Shown here: positions 44,411-54,995 of the stretch, piece after piece
Layout: every line of letters starts with the position of its first letter
How positions within the stretch are numbered: the stretch's first letter is position 1
Assembly (NCBI RefSeq): GCF_052857255.1
Contig: NC_135505.1
Location: 23,666,269 to 23,730,268 of the forward strand
Source: Amblyomma americanum
Taxonomy: Eukaryota; Arthropoda; Arachnida; Ixodida; Ixodidae
Length of the DNA stretch: 64,000 nucleotides
Direction: 5' to 3'
Notes under the pieces: generated by a model
Told to the model about the DNA's origin: nothing
The model's input: the letters and a program-made list of their open reading frames with translations, nothing else
Databases searched by the model: none
Program-made: the position numbers and the translations under genes

Positions 44411-44639
44411 TCGCACGAACTGTTCCGGAACAGTTGATAAGCAGAATATATCTATAAAAAATACGTAAAAACTGCATGAAAATAAAAATAAAGCGAAAGA
44501 GAAAAGTATAAAACAGAAAAATGAAAAATTAACTGAAAGAAAAATAACAAAAAAGATAATAAAAACCGTAAAATGGGGGGGGGGGGGAGAAAAAATTGTC
44601 TGTGGTTTAGCTCTGGTTAACCCAAGTCGAATTGCGAAA

Positions 44640-44724
44640 GCTTCGTTTCCTCGGCACATCGTCTACCAGCGTGTTATTCCGACGCTCTCGAGAATTCAAA
44701 GCGGTCTCTTCCGCAGTTGAAGAG
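44640..44724 (-). pseudogene. Repeat-protein frame, part 2 (left of LTR element)
   Basis: On the minus strand this stretch continues the frame that stops at 49184 on the other side of the LTR element. It reads SSTAEETALNSRERRNN and then departs into basic sequence. It shares the E-E-T and R-E-R-R wording of the right-hand part. Confidence 0.5.
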
Positions 44725-45654
44725 TGTGGGGATTGGGCCTCTTGAGCGATCGGAGTGCGCGCCCGCTGCTGCCGTTTGCTCGTTAGAGACCCCCCGTGGG
44801 GTGTCCGCGAGCGGAATGCAGGCGGCCGCGCTGGTTGTTCTCCTTTCCAAGGGAAGCACTGTTGAAGAACCGCTGTAAATCACCCTCCCTTCCGTTCTTC
44901 CCGCTTCGACCTCGCGTCCCCATTGGGTCACTCCCAGTGACAGCGGCGGGGCGTTGTTTCGGCGAGAGGCCCGAGCGGGAAATGAACGGAGAGATCGCCA
45001 CCGACTCGGGCAGCAGAAAGGTGCGTAGATTTCACCTCCCGGGGGCCCCGGCCTTTGCCGGGGGACCAAGAGCGCGGGTGGCGTAACCTTGCGCACCTAG
45101 TATGTACGCTTGAGTACAGGCCCGTGCCTCCGGAGTCCCGTCGCCCGCCTGTGCGGCGCTCCGGATTCGGGAGGGCCTGGTTTGGCTGGTTCTCCGTCAT
45201 CGCCGCCCATTGCCGGTGACGACGCGCGTTGAGCCATCGACGTGCGACCTGCGTCGTCAAGATGTGCTCCGCGCATTCCCCATCCTCCCTCGTGTTGTGT
45301 CGCGCGCGATTTAACCATCTGGTTGGCCGTGCGGCATGCTATCGCCCTTGGCTGTGCCGTCACGCGCGTATGTAGTCTGCATTGCGCGCGCGGCTCCGCG
45401 GGCCCGCTTTCAGGTGTTGCGGCTGGGCCATGGGTTTTTACTGAGCTCTGGGGATTAGTGCAGTGTTGTGTAATGCAGCTTCCTGTGTAACAAACACTTG
45501 TGTTCTATAATAACTGCGCCTTCCTTCCTTCGGAGCGAGAGCGCAGCCGCGCGGCGAACGCTGGTTATGCCCTAATCTTGCTCTGTCCCGAACCCGCGAT
45601 ATGTGGGTGAAGTGCCACTCAACACTTCGGCACGGGTTCGTTACCAACTCCACA
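44725..45654 (+). repeat. 5' LTR of LARD-like element
   Basis: This copy aligns base for base with 48248-49179 apart from scattered changes. Near its end the phrase TGTAATAAACACTTGTG of the partner copy provides an AATAAA signal, which here reads TGTAACAAACACTTGTG. Confidence 0.93.
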
Positions 45655-45658
45655 TAAT

Positions 45659-45678
45659 TGGCGCATCAACGTGGGGCA
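45659..45678 (+). promoter_or_regulatory. Primer-binding site, tRNA-Lys type
   Basis: TGGCGCATCAACGTGGGGC starts four bases after the 5' LTR. It resembles the complement of a lysine tRNA 3' end (TGGCGCCCAACGTGGGGC) with one extra base and a changed pair. Confidence 0.7.
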
Positions 45679-48234
45679 GTTCCTGCCTTTGCAGTTACTG
45701 CATTTAGTTGCAAGCTTGAGGGCCAGTTAAACCAGCCGGTAACGCGCACATGAGACGCCTTTCTATCCTCCGTTGCGGGTAGCTAGGGTATGTCAGTAAA
45801 GTTGCGAATTTGCAATTTAGGGTCGATGGGGTGCGCGAGAAAGGAACCTTTATTCGATGTCGAAGCAAGATGCATGCATCCAGCCGCCTTTTGCGTGTAT
45901 GCTATCGCGCTGACGCCGAAGGGGACTACGTGTAGGAGCAGCCCCGCGCAGCGCCGAGGAGTGGCAGAGCAAAGGCTTGGCTTGGTATGACGCTGTGTAA
46001 GGGCGGCAAAACTGGCCGGACTCCTTGGGAGCAGCTAGGATTATTTCCAGCCCTAAGAGCGTTTCAGGGCCCAGCGCGGTGACCCCTTTCGCGTTTAGAG
46101 TTCACGGTAGTCTCAGGGAGACAATGCGTCGGAACGTCGCTGGTACTGCGTCGCGCGCATGAGGCCGTGGAATTCTGTCTCTTGAGAGAGACCTGGTGCC
46201 GTAACGCTAGCTCGTATTGCAGCGTGCGCCGAGGGGCCGAAGCCAGATGTAGCTGGCGTCCCCGGGGCTTGCCTTGGTGGGTCATGACGGCTCGTGCTGG
46301 AATATCAAGTCCACCCAACAGCATCGCAGCATCTCTTTCTAAATTAACCAAATTCCTTCACGACCCACGGCTGTTGACGAAGGTCAGTAAGGCAGTCTGA
46401 CCGCGAGAAGGCACTCACGCTCGCTTTCGAGGCGCTGAGAGCTGATCCGCAGAGTTCTCCCCTAGCGATACCCGTTAACCTTTGTTCCGCGGTGAGAGAC
46501 AGGGTCCAGATGGCGCGAAAGGATCTTTCCGCTCTACGCGCAGTTTTTCTCTTGGCTTGTTCGTGCCCTCTGTAGCGCGCGGAGAAGTCGGGTTACGCTG
46601 CCTACTTGATCGCTTACTGTTGTGAGCATGAGAGGTGTTGATGAGGTCCGTTGATTTCACGTTTTGGCAAGCGGGCACGACCGAAGCAAAAGACCGCCTT
46701 CGGTTGTCTCTTCGGTGCCTCCTCAGACGACATTCACCTTCGTGTTTTGTCCCATGCTTGATATCGGACATCTTCGGCTGACAGCTGAGCTCAGGCTTTA
46801 CCAGCCTTCGCCACGGCGAGCCCGTTCCGCGGCGTTCCCGGAGCGAGCTACTTCGCTGAGCCTTCAGCCCCATATGTGTGTGGAAGAATGCATGTTACGT
46901 TTCTGTATAGTACTGGCAATGTTTCAAAGTGTATTTTTGCGTTAAATGTTTCCCGTCTGTATAATATGAGTTTTGAAGTGCTTTGTTTTCTCTCCTATGT
47001 ACAGTGTAGTATTGTAGATAATTAAACGTATTTCGGTTCGCTTCAGAAGAGGACCTTCTTTGTCTCATTGTGGCGCGAAGGGTCGTTTGCGGGGTTTCCT
47101 TTTTTCCCGGGATGCCCGGGAGGGTCTGTTGCTGTGGGGGTGAAAAGCTTTCTTTTCCTCCGTGCATGAGCCAGTGCCCTCCTTTCCATTGTGCCTGGTC
47201 GCCGCATGGCTGCTATCGGTTACGCTTCTCGTTCGCCAAGTGTGTCTCCAGATGTCGGAGAGGCTGTGTGCGGGTACGAATCCGTTGAGCGGGGGCCATG
47301 TGGGAAGAGAAAGTAAAAAAGAGCATGCAGAGTAGTAGCTGAGGGGCATGCCTGTTAGCCATGTTTCGGAATGTATGTGTGCTTGCAGGAATACGCGGGA
47401 AGTCAGTGTCCACGTTGCTCGAGATCCTTCTTACCCTTGGCCATTGTAGCGCCGTCGGGCGCGCGCCTGCTTGGGTGGAGAGAAGTGCGTTTGTTTATGA
47501 ATACTTTTTCTTGTTCAGTGGCTTTAGTGCCATCAGGGACCTTGCAGTGGACAAGGGCTGCGGCCTTGGAATGTTTATTTTTCTTCACGCCTGTCGCTGA
47601 ACCATGGTGCTTTGACTGTTTCGGAGTGCGCCAGAGCTCCGTGATAACCGGTGCGTGCCAAGAGACAATGGGGCCTTCCTTGGCTGCGGACCTCGACGAA
47701 CAGCACTGGGCTGCCCATAGCGCCGCCTTGCTATGGACACCATCTTCACAGCCTCGGGTTCGTGGCGAGCCTCGCGGCCACAGCTGGACGACGACGGTGA
47801 GCTGGTTCCGGTGATAGGTGGTTGCTGCTCATCATGACCGACTCCCGATTCCATCGGAGATATCGCGGCTCCGGCGGTTAGTTGTGCCGAACTTTTGCCG
47901 GCGCGCTGTCGTGCGCGTTCCGAGCTGTTGTAGCAGCGCGGAAGTGTGAACTCAGTTTTTGAGCAGAAGTAAGATTACAATGTTGCATATTTGTGCTGTG
48001 TATAGCTTCGAGTGATCCTATTTTGTAATCGCTATGCCGCGAATGCTTTTGTGAACTTCGTGTGCAATGCCGCATCTTAGTGATTTATAGTTGTAGCGTC
48101 TGTGGGAATGCTGTGTAAGTGTGTTTAAGGGCTGGATGCATGGCGAAAGGCTGGTAGCTCATTGATGCTAGCGCAGGCAGTTTTGTGCTGTGTGTAGTGA
48201 CCGTAGCTCTGCATTCAGAGCGACGGGAGCATTT

Positions 48235-48247
48235 AAGAAGAGGGGGA
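48235..48247 (+). promoter_or_regulatory. Polypurine tract of LARD-like element
   Basis: AAGAAGAGGGGGA ends directly at the 3' LTR, as required for plus-strand priming. Confidence 0.8.
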
Positions 48248-49179
48248 TGTGGGGATTGGGCCTCTTGAGCGATCGGAGTGCGCGCCCGCTGCTGCCGTTT
48301 GCTCGTTAGAGACCCCCCGTGGGGTGTCCGCGAGCGGAATGCAGGCGACCGCGCTGGTTGTCCTCCTTTCCAAGGGAAGCTCTGTTGAAGAACCGCTGTA
48401 AATCACCCTCCCTTCCGTTCTTCCCGCTTCGACCTCGCGTCCCCATTGGGTCACTCCCAGTGACAGCGGCGGGGCGTTGTTTCGGCGAGAGGCCCGAGCG
48501 GGAAATGAACGGAGAGACCGCCACCGACTCGGGCAGCAGAAAGGTGCGTAGATTTCGCCTCCCGGGGGCCCCGGCCTTTGCCGGGGGACCAAGAGCGCGG
48601 GTGGCGTAACCTTGCGCACCTAGTATGTACGCTTGAGTACAGGCCCGTGCCTCCGGAGTCCCGTCGCCCGCCTGTGCGGCGCTCCGGATTCGGGAGGGCC
48701 TGGTTTGGCTGGTTCTCCGTCATCGCCGCCCATTGCCGGTGACGACGCGCGATGAGCCATCGACGAGCGACCTGCGTCGTCAAGATGTGCTCCGCGCATT
48801 CCCCATTCTCCCTCGTGTTGTGTCGCGCGCGATTTAACCATCTGGTTGGCCGTGCGGCATGCGGTCGCCCTTATATCTGTGCGGTCACGCGCGTATGTAG
48901 TCTGCATTGCGCGCGCGGCTCCGCGGGCCCGCTTTCGGGTGCTGCGGCTGGGCCATGGGTTTTTACTGAGCTCTGGGGATTAGTGCAGTGTTGTGTAATG
49001 CAGCTTCCTGTGTAATAAACACTTGTGCTCTATAATAACTGCGCCTTCCTTCCTTCGGAGCGAGAGCGCAGCCGCGCGGCGAACGCTGGTTATGCCCTCA
49101 TCTTGCTCTGTCCCGAACCCGCGATATGTGGGCGAAGTGCCACTCAACACTTCGACACGGGTTCGTTACCAGCCCCACA
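48248..49179 (+). repeat. 3' LTR of LARD-like element
   Basis: Partner of 44725-45654. It contains GTGTAATAAACACTTGTGCT, a likely polyadenylation signal near 49013, and ends CCCCACA before the AGAG duplication. Confidence 0.93.
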
Positions 49180-49453
49180 AGAGTCACTAGGGGAGGTGTC
49201 ACTTCTAGCCGCATCTGCGTTACGACGCTTCTCGAGTCTTGCGGCGCGTTCTTCTGGCGTCTCTTGAGCGCGTTGTCTCTTGCTCGCTTCGTTCTGTCGT
49301 TGTTGCGTCTCTTTCGCGCTCTCCATAACGATTACAATATGCACGCCGTTTAGCTAAACGTTGTTCCCGCTCTTCATCCGTTTCTTCCGCACGCCGCCGC
49401 TTCTTAGCTGCAGCACATCGTTGCAGCATCACCTTATACACATCATCCGACAT
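49180..49453 (-). pseudogene. EER-x-x-RL repeat-protein frame, part 1
   Basis: From ATG at 49453 the minus strand reads MSDDVYKVMLQRCAAAKKRR and then repeated units of about 23 residues with the wording R-R-A-E-E-T-D-E-E-R-E-Q-R-L and, after a one-base slip, ETPEERAARLEKRR. Such units resemble the STPR (23-residue peptide repeat) type found in DNA-binding proteins and in some transposon proteins. The frame is cut by the LTR element and resumes at 44724 with the AGAG duplication shared. Host gene or transposon cannot be decided here. Confidence 0.55.
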
Positions 49454-49459
49454 ACCGTG

Positions 49460-50008
49460 GAGGATTCGCTTGGACGACTGCGACGAGCCGAGTTTGGGGG
49501 CCGCTTTTCCACAGCTGGCATGACGTCACACATAGGTCACGCTAAAGGTCAATGGTGGATTCTCCGGGACGAGGGCCAAGAGCGGAAACCTCGAGCAGTA
49601 TTGCTTTCGCAATAAAAGAGGACGACGAAAGGCTTTCGTATTTCCGCCTATAAGCATACAGGTGCGAACCTGCCATGCACCCACCTGTCTCTCCTATATG
49701 TACAGTGTTCCGTGTGGTGTCTTACGCGTGTGTTTGTGGGTGGTGTCGTACATCGCACCACCGGAAACGGCGCAGACAGTGCAGCGCACTCCCTGCGGCA
49801 CGCCATTTCGTCCCTGGATTTCACTACGGCTGGTTGTGTGTGTTCCCGTGCAATGAACAGTGAACCACCAACGCTTTCTTATTCCGACAGGCGAACAGTG
49901 TTCAGTGTCTCTGCCGAATTTTTGTTTCCTCATATGCCCTGTCGGCGCAACGACATATCTCATATCCTCAGCCTTCTGACCTCGTAGGGCACCGTGCGTT
50001 TTCCGCAG
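49460..50008. other. End of sulfatase intron
   Basis: Nothing recognised apart from the polypyrimidine-poor acceptor TTTTCCGCAG that ends at 50008. Confidence 0.5.
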
Positions 50009-50194
50009 GTGCTGGCCCGTCTTTTCTACAGGCTGCAGGAACTTCAGGGAAGCGGGAAGCCGCCCCTGAACAAGGCCCCGTCGGCGGCCGCTAACCCGGC
50101 GCTGCACTGCAACGTGTGGGTTCCCTTCATGGAAGGCGAGATTGGCCACGCTATGCAGGGTCAGCGCGATGGCGGCCGGCTGCCCACTCCCTAA
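50009..50194 (+). CDS. Arylsulfatase B-like terminal exon
   Basis: After the acceptor at 50007-50008 the frame reads VLARLFYRLQELQ, the helix that follows the D-P-x-E-x-x-N block in arylsulfatase B. It then passes through Pro-rich linker sequence to NPALHCNVWVPFME, corresponding to the C-terminal N-P-x-x-x-x-x-V-W-x-P-W of the family, and ends at TAA 50192-50194. The exon starts in phase 0 and joins exactly with the exon ending at 10301. The Trp-x-Pro-Trp of relatives reads Trp-Val-Pro-Phe. The frame is intact for 61 codons. Confidence 0.85.
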   Translation: MLARLFYRLQELQGSGKPPLNKAPSAAANPALHCNVWVPFMEGEIGHAMQGQRDGGRLPTP

Positions 50195-50307
50195 TGGCTT
50201 CTGCACGGGTGGCAGAATGATCTGCTGAATCCGTGAGATTTAAGCGGAGCGCTCGATTACGAAAAGTACTGTATCGCCTGTTCTGAACAAGAACAGGAAA
50301 GGGCTAA

Positions 50308-50313
50308 AATAAA
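50308..50313 (+). terminator. Polyadenylation signal of sulfatase gene
   Basis: AATAAA lies 114 bases after the stop codon and is the first such hexamer on the gene strand. Confidence 0.6.
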
Positions 50314-51059
50314 AGGACTAACGCCTCAAGCAATCTGTGTTTTACATGACCTTTAAGTGATACAAGAACTACAGCTATAAGCTTTCTCTATTATCGCTAC
50401 CCACTTAAATAAGATTATCACGGAAAAGTAAGATCTGAAAGTAGCAACAGTTATATGCTTAAACAAATGCTTTCTCATTGTGGTACAGGAAAACATAAAC
50501 AATACAGATAGTTGAAGTAACAAGTCATTCCCATTCACCGTTATTCCCCGCCATCATGGTGTTAACAAAGTGATAACCGAATTGAACTCTTAGCGGTACT
50601 ATAGCACGAATAAAATTCGCATTCGTAATTGTACGGATATTTTCCGGAAAAGGGAGGAAGCAAAATAGAGTCCGCAGAGGGGATTTCTCGCTTAACTGTG
50701 GCGAATAATTTAACGTCTTGCGATGGTGCTCGCCATTTCTACTGCAAATATAAAAAGAAGCATTTCTCACCTGCGTAGACTATGCGGACCTAAAGGGCGC
50801 CTTTTCATTATGAAACATGATTATTGAACTTTTTACAGTACATACCTCTACAGAAAGTGTCACGACAGACGCAGAGTTGCAGAGTTGCACATGTGAAGAA
50901 AATAGGCACTCAAGAGACCAAGAAAAAAACTTAATTTGGAGTCTATAGATAACGCGAGAATATAGAACGCACAGCGCGTCTCAGCGACGTGCGCGCAGTT
51001 GCATGTATCGGTTGTTTGCTAGCTCACTGTCATCATTTACACGTTGTGTGAGGGACAAA
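50314..51059. other. Intergenic stretch, nothing recognised
   Basis: The sequence is AT-rich with short frames only. No repeat matches elsewhere in the window. Confidence 0.45.
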
Positions 51060-54000
51060 CAACTTTACTTAAACACCAGTCAGTGAAGCCAGAAGAGAAG
51101 TCCGTCTTCCCCGTCGCCCCTAGCCATCGTCCGGGATCCGTTGGGACGCAGCAGCAGCAAGGGCTTGACTGGTGATGCTCAGCTAGGCGTTAGGGTCTGA
51201 GATGCAGAGCAAAGCCTCCCCGGATTCTAAAGTGCGCGAGCTATTGCACCTAGTCGGGCATGCCCACACCATGCGAACCAAGGTTTCCGCCTCGTCGCAA
51301 AATTCGCACTTCAGGATGCCATTTGCTGTAGAGCACTGTGTTGGGAAAAAAACCCCGTCTGATATTTTCTCCACATGACCTCCTCTTCCTTATTAAGCGT
51401 TCTGTCTGCTGGCGGATAAATTTGTCGCTTTAGTCTGTAGTACAGTGTTATTTCCTGGTAAGTGTGCATATCCTGTCTGCTGTTTACAGTTTCGGTGACT
51501 TGGGAGGTTCCAGGTGTCGACCGGCAAGTGAGACCTCAGGCGGCCCAATGAGCCGCCTCGTTTCCTTCAAGTCCTTAGAGTGCTGGTTCCCAAACGAGCA
51601 GAACCATTTCTCTGGGTATTCCTTCCCTGTTTAACATACAGATGGCAGTCTCCGTCACCCTCCCCGATTCGCAACTTCTTACAGCGTTTTTTTAGTGGCT
51701 GATGACCGCCTAGACCCCCCCTCCCCCTTGGCTGACGGCCAAGCCTGTGGCCACTTCCTCCGCTTCTACCGTGTCCACACCACGGACTGCAGAATGCCAC
51801 CGGGGTTCTGTCTTCCCGAACCACCACGGCCGCGTGCACCCCTTTGCTCTCGTATACTGCAGCGTCCGTATATAGCACGTCCTGTCGACCTGCATACTTA
51901 GCTTGTAATGCCTCCGCTTGTCTTTACGTCTGCCTTCGTGAAAGGCAGGGAGCATGTTTCTGGGCAGTGGAGGGATTTTAATCTTGTCCCTGTTTTGTCA
52001 TGTATGTCTCTTGAGCGCACATATGCTCCTGCTTGGGCTCATAGCCCAATCTCTCTCAAATTTTCCTCCCCGTTTTAGATCTGAGTAGTCTTTGATGCTG
52101 AGCGGTAACGGCAGCCTCAATCACCTCCGTGATCGTGTTCGAGACCCCTAGGTTGATAAGTCTGTCAGAGGAAGTTTTTTTTTGGGGGGGGGGGGGGAGC
52201 CCAAGACCGACACTTTTCTTGATAATAACTTCTAGCTTGTTCCGTTACACTGTGTAGGGTTCCGCGTACACTATCCTACTGATTACGAAGGCTTGTGTGA
52301 GTCAAGAGATTCGCCTCCTTCATCCCGGCGTGCCTGTTCGCTATTGGTCCGATAAGACGACACGCTTGATTTGCGCTGGCTTCTAACCTAGAAAGTGTTT
52401 CGTGATCCTTCCTGTTCGCCTGAATTCTAAGCCAGAGGACGCGGATACCGTAGACCGCGGGGTTCTCTCCGCCGTTTACGTACAATTGGATGTCTTCCTC
52501 GTGCTTTTGGTGAAGCCGCCGTTTACCGGGGGGAAAGAGGAACAGTGCTTCCAACTTTTTGGCCGAACATTTAAATCCTTCGGGTTTCAGGCACTCTTCA
52601 ATGATGTCAATTGCATTTTGCAGAGAGCTCTGAATTTTTATGTCACTCCCCTTGTTTATCCATAATGTTAAATCATCCGCGAGTATGGTGTGGTTTAGAT
52701 TCTCAATTTCCGCCAACTGTTCGAGGAGTCTCTGCATCGAAATGTTGAAGAGGGTTGGTGATAATACCGAACCCTGTGGCGTCCCCCTGTTACCCAGTCT
52801 AATGTCCTCGATGGAGTCTTCCCCTAGCTTGAAAATGGCTTTCTTTTTCGTAAGCAAGTCCTTGATGTAGTTGTACGCTCCCTTCCCGACAGTGAGTTCA
52901 GATTCTCTAAGATCGACACGTGCCTCACATTGTAAATGCCTTTGCGATATCCAACCCCCCGATCACGTTTGTGTCTCGTGTTTGCTTGTCTATAATTTGG
53001 TCCTTGAGCTGCAGCATCCCGTCGCATGCCGACAGCTTTGGTCTGAAACCGATCGTGGTGTCCGGGTACAGCCCATTGTTCTCTACGTACTTAATGAGCC
53101 GCGTCTGAACGACGTGCTCCATACGCTTACCCACGCAGGAAGTGCGCGATTTCGGCCTGAGGTTCTCGAAGCCCAGTTTCTTCCTTGACTTGGAAATGAA
53201 AAAGAGTTTTTCGAGTTTCCACTCCTGCGGTATCGTCTCCTGCTCCTAGCAGTCCTGCATGTACGTTGCGAGGTTGGAGATGGACCTGTCGCCTAAATTA
53301 CGCAACATTCTGTTGCTCACTCTATCCGGCCGTGCTGCTGACTTAGTCCGCAATCGATCAATCCCCGCACAAACTGCTCCAACGGAAGATCGGGGCGTCT
53401 GATTCCGAACTCTCCCCCTCCTGTTCCTAACTTCCTCCTAGAGTTCATTCTTAGTGCCGGCAAATATATGCGCCATTCTTTGCAGCTGTTGTTTGCACAT
53501 GACTTTGTGCTATCCGGATCTATAATGTGGCGAAGAAGCCGGCATGTCCCCACGGTACTCATATTCATCTCCACCTAATCGCAGACGTTCCGCCAATTTT
53601 GCTTCGTGAGCGCGATTGCGTGCTCGTCAACTTCTCCGTATACAGCTGCTATCTGTTTCCTGATATTTTGGTCCCATCTCCTCTATCGAAGTCAGTCCTC
53701 CAACACTTTCTTTTTCTTCCAGAGATTTTTAGTCCTTTATCTACAGCTTAATTGTCCCTTTCAGTTTCCACAGTTTCGGTAGCCTCTTTAACAGTCCGCA
53801 CCACCCCGTAACTCCACTCCGCATTGTCAGAGATGGGAGCAGGCTCGTACCTGTGTGCCCTGAAAGCGTCCCAATTTAAAGCCTCTACCTTCCGTTTTCG
53901 GGTGGTTGCCGGGCCTGCTCCTACCACCATTTCGATGATAATGTGATCGCTGTCCGCATCTTCGTTTGTATTGCACCACGTGGCTCTAGCCCCGCTCCCC

Positions 54001-54185
54001 GTCAAGGTGAGGTCGAGTGTTGTGTCAACCGCGACACTAGTTCCCTTCCGTATGGGCTGCATCGGGTCGGTTATTAGATCCCGATTACGAGTTTGTATGT
54101 CTTGCCACAATTTTCTGCCCTTATTTGATCGAAGCCTGTTTATAGCCCCATGCCGTGTGGTAAGCATTGAAGGCCCCACCATATA
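51060..54185 (-). mobile_element. I/R1-group LINE, decayed, endonuclease to tail
   Basis: On the minus strand, in order: end of endonuclease from 54185 (FNAYHTAWGY, LWQDIQTRNRDLITDP, TTLDLTLTGS, DADSDHIII); RT from about 53134 (GKRMEHVVQTRLIKY, TTIGFRPKLS, GGLDIAKAF); RT core 52857-52276 (GTPQGSVLSPTLFNI and ILADDLTLW); RNase H start LYTDAAVY near 51878; and tail CEFCDEAETLVRMVWACP at 51183-51374. Several frameshifts and stops occur. ORF1 and the endonuclease N-terminus are absent. The 3' end is placed near 51060. Confidence 0.85.
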
Positions 54186-54430
54186 ACAGAGGGTTGCTCA
54201 TGCCCAACCATAATTCACCACGCCCGACACGATGGCGAGCTCCAAATTTGCTGTAGGTAATTTCCACAAATTTGGCCAAGGCGACCCCCGAAATTTGACC
54301 TTGGACAAATTGGACGAAAATCGATGCCCAACCATAATGAGGCATGCGCGGCATCATGGCGACTCAACCAGGCCGGGCCCGGGCCGCCCCCGAAGAGGTA
54401 GTTCACGGCTTTGAGATTTAAGCCATTTCG
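54186..54430. repeat. Region with near-direct repeats
   Basis: GCCCAACCATAATTCACCAC and following bases to ATGGCGA at 54200-54235 recur in altered form at 54327-54361 (GCCCAACCATAATGAGGCAT). AATTTCCACAAATTTGGCCA between them is a local inverted-repeat-like phrase. Family unknown. Confidence 0.5.
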
Positions 54431-54519
54431 TTGCTACGGCGCTGATTGTGGCGTCACCGTTTGCGTCGCAGCATATTCGCGCGTCACACATCGGTTTAAG
54501 CGGAGTTAAACGACAAATA

Positions 54520-54620
54520 ATTTTTGCATTTCACCTCCATCGAAACGTGAACGCCGTAGCCGGTTTCGAAACCGGGAACTCCAGCTCTGTAGCCGAGCGC
54601 CCTAACCATTTTAGCCCATA
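54520..54620 (-). mobile_element. tRNA-headed SINE fragment, antisense
   Basis: The complement reads ATGGTTAGGGCGCTCGGCTA, CCCGGTTTCGAAACCGG (B box) and TTTCGATGGAGGTGAAATGC. These are the head and first body bases of a Ruka-like SINE, truncated after the body start. Confidence 0.75.
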
Positions 54621-54995
54621 TGAGGTGAAGGTTTGCAAGGCCCGTATCCCGTATGCAATTTAAGTAGATTCAATAGGCTGGGAAGGGAGTCCAGCCTTGT
54701 TCGACGTTCCGACAGGCCTCTCAGTAGGGTTGGCAGGAAACGAGGCAGCAGACGCAGCCGCCCGCGCGTTCTTTCGCCGGGCTGTTTTATCCTCCCCACC
54801 CGATTAGGAACCCGATTTTAATCCGGTGTATACCTTCAAACATATCACAGCATACTACCAAATAGTCGTCGCCTTTACCGCCGCCCATGTAAAGGCCTCA
54901 AGAAAGCGGATGATGGTGCTGAAAACATTTATTGGCTATAAAAGTGACAGGATGTATGCTTAGATTAGCAGGTAAGGGACCGGTCCTTACAAACA

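Larger units (their letters stand above)
44725..49179 (+). mobile_element. Non-coding LTR retrotransposon (LARD-like)
   Basis: Two direct LTRs of 930 and 932 bp begin TGTGGGG and end CCACA. AGAG flanks the unit at 44721-44724 and 49180-49183. A Lys-type primer site follows the 5' LTR and a purine tract precedes the 3' LTR. The 2.6 kb interior (45655-48247) has no gag, protease, integrase or RT frame on either strand, so it must rely on another element's proteins. The LTRs differ at only a small number of positions, mostly near 45345 and 48870, which points to recent insertion. Orientation is that of the sulfatase gene. Confidence 0.9.

Noticed and set aside
47371..47814. Gag protein in the LARD-like element
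   Set aside because: The 147-codon open frame has no capsid, zinc-knuckle or other known pattern, and no neighbouring frame continues it.
44725..49179. Segmental duplication of a host gene
   Set aside because: The two 930-bp copies have TG/CA-type ends, a primer site, a purine tract and a 4-bp target duplication, so they are LTRs.
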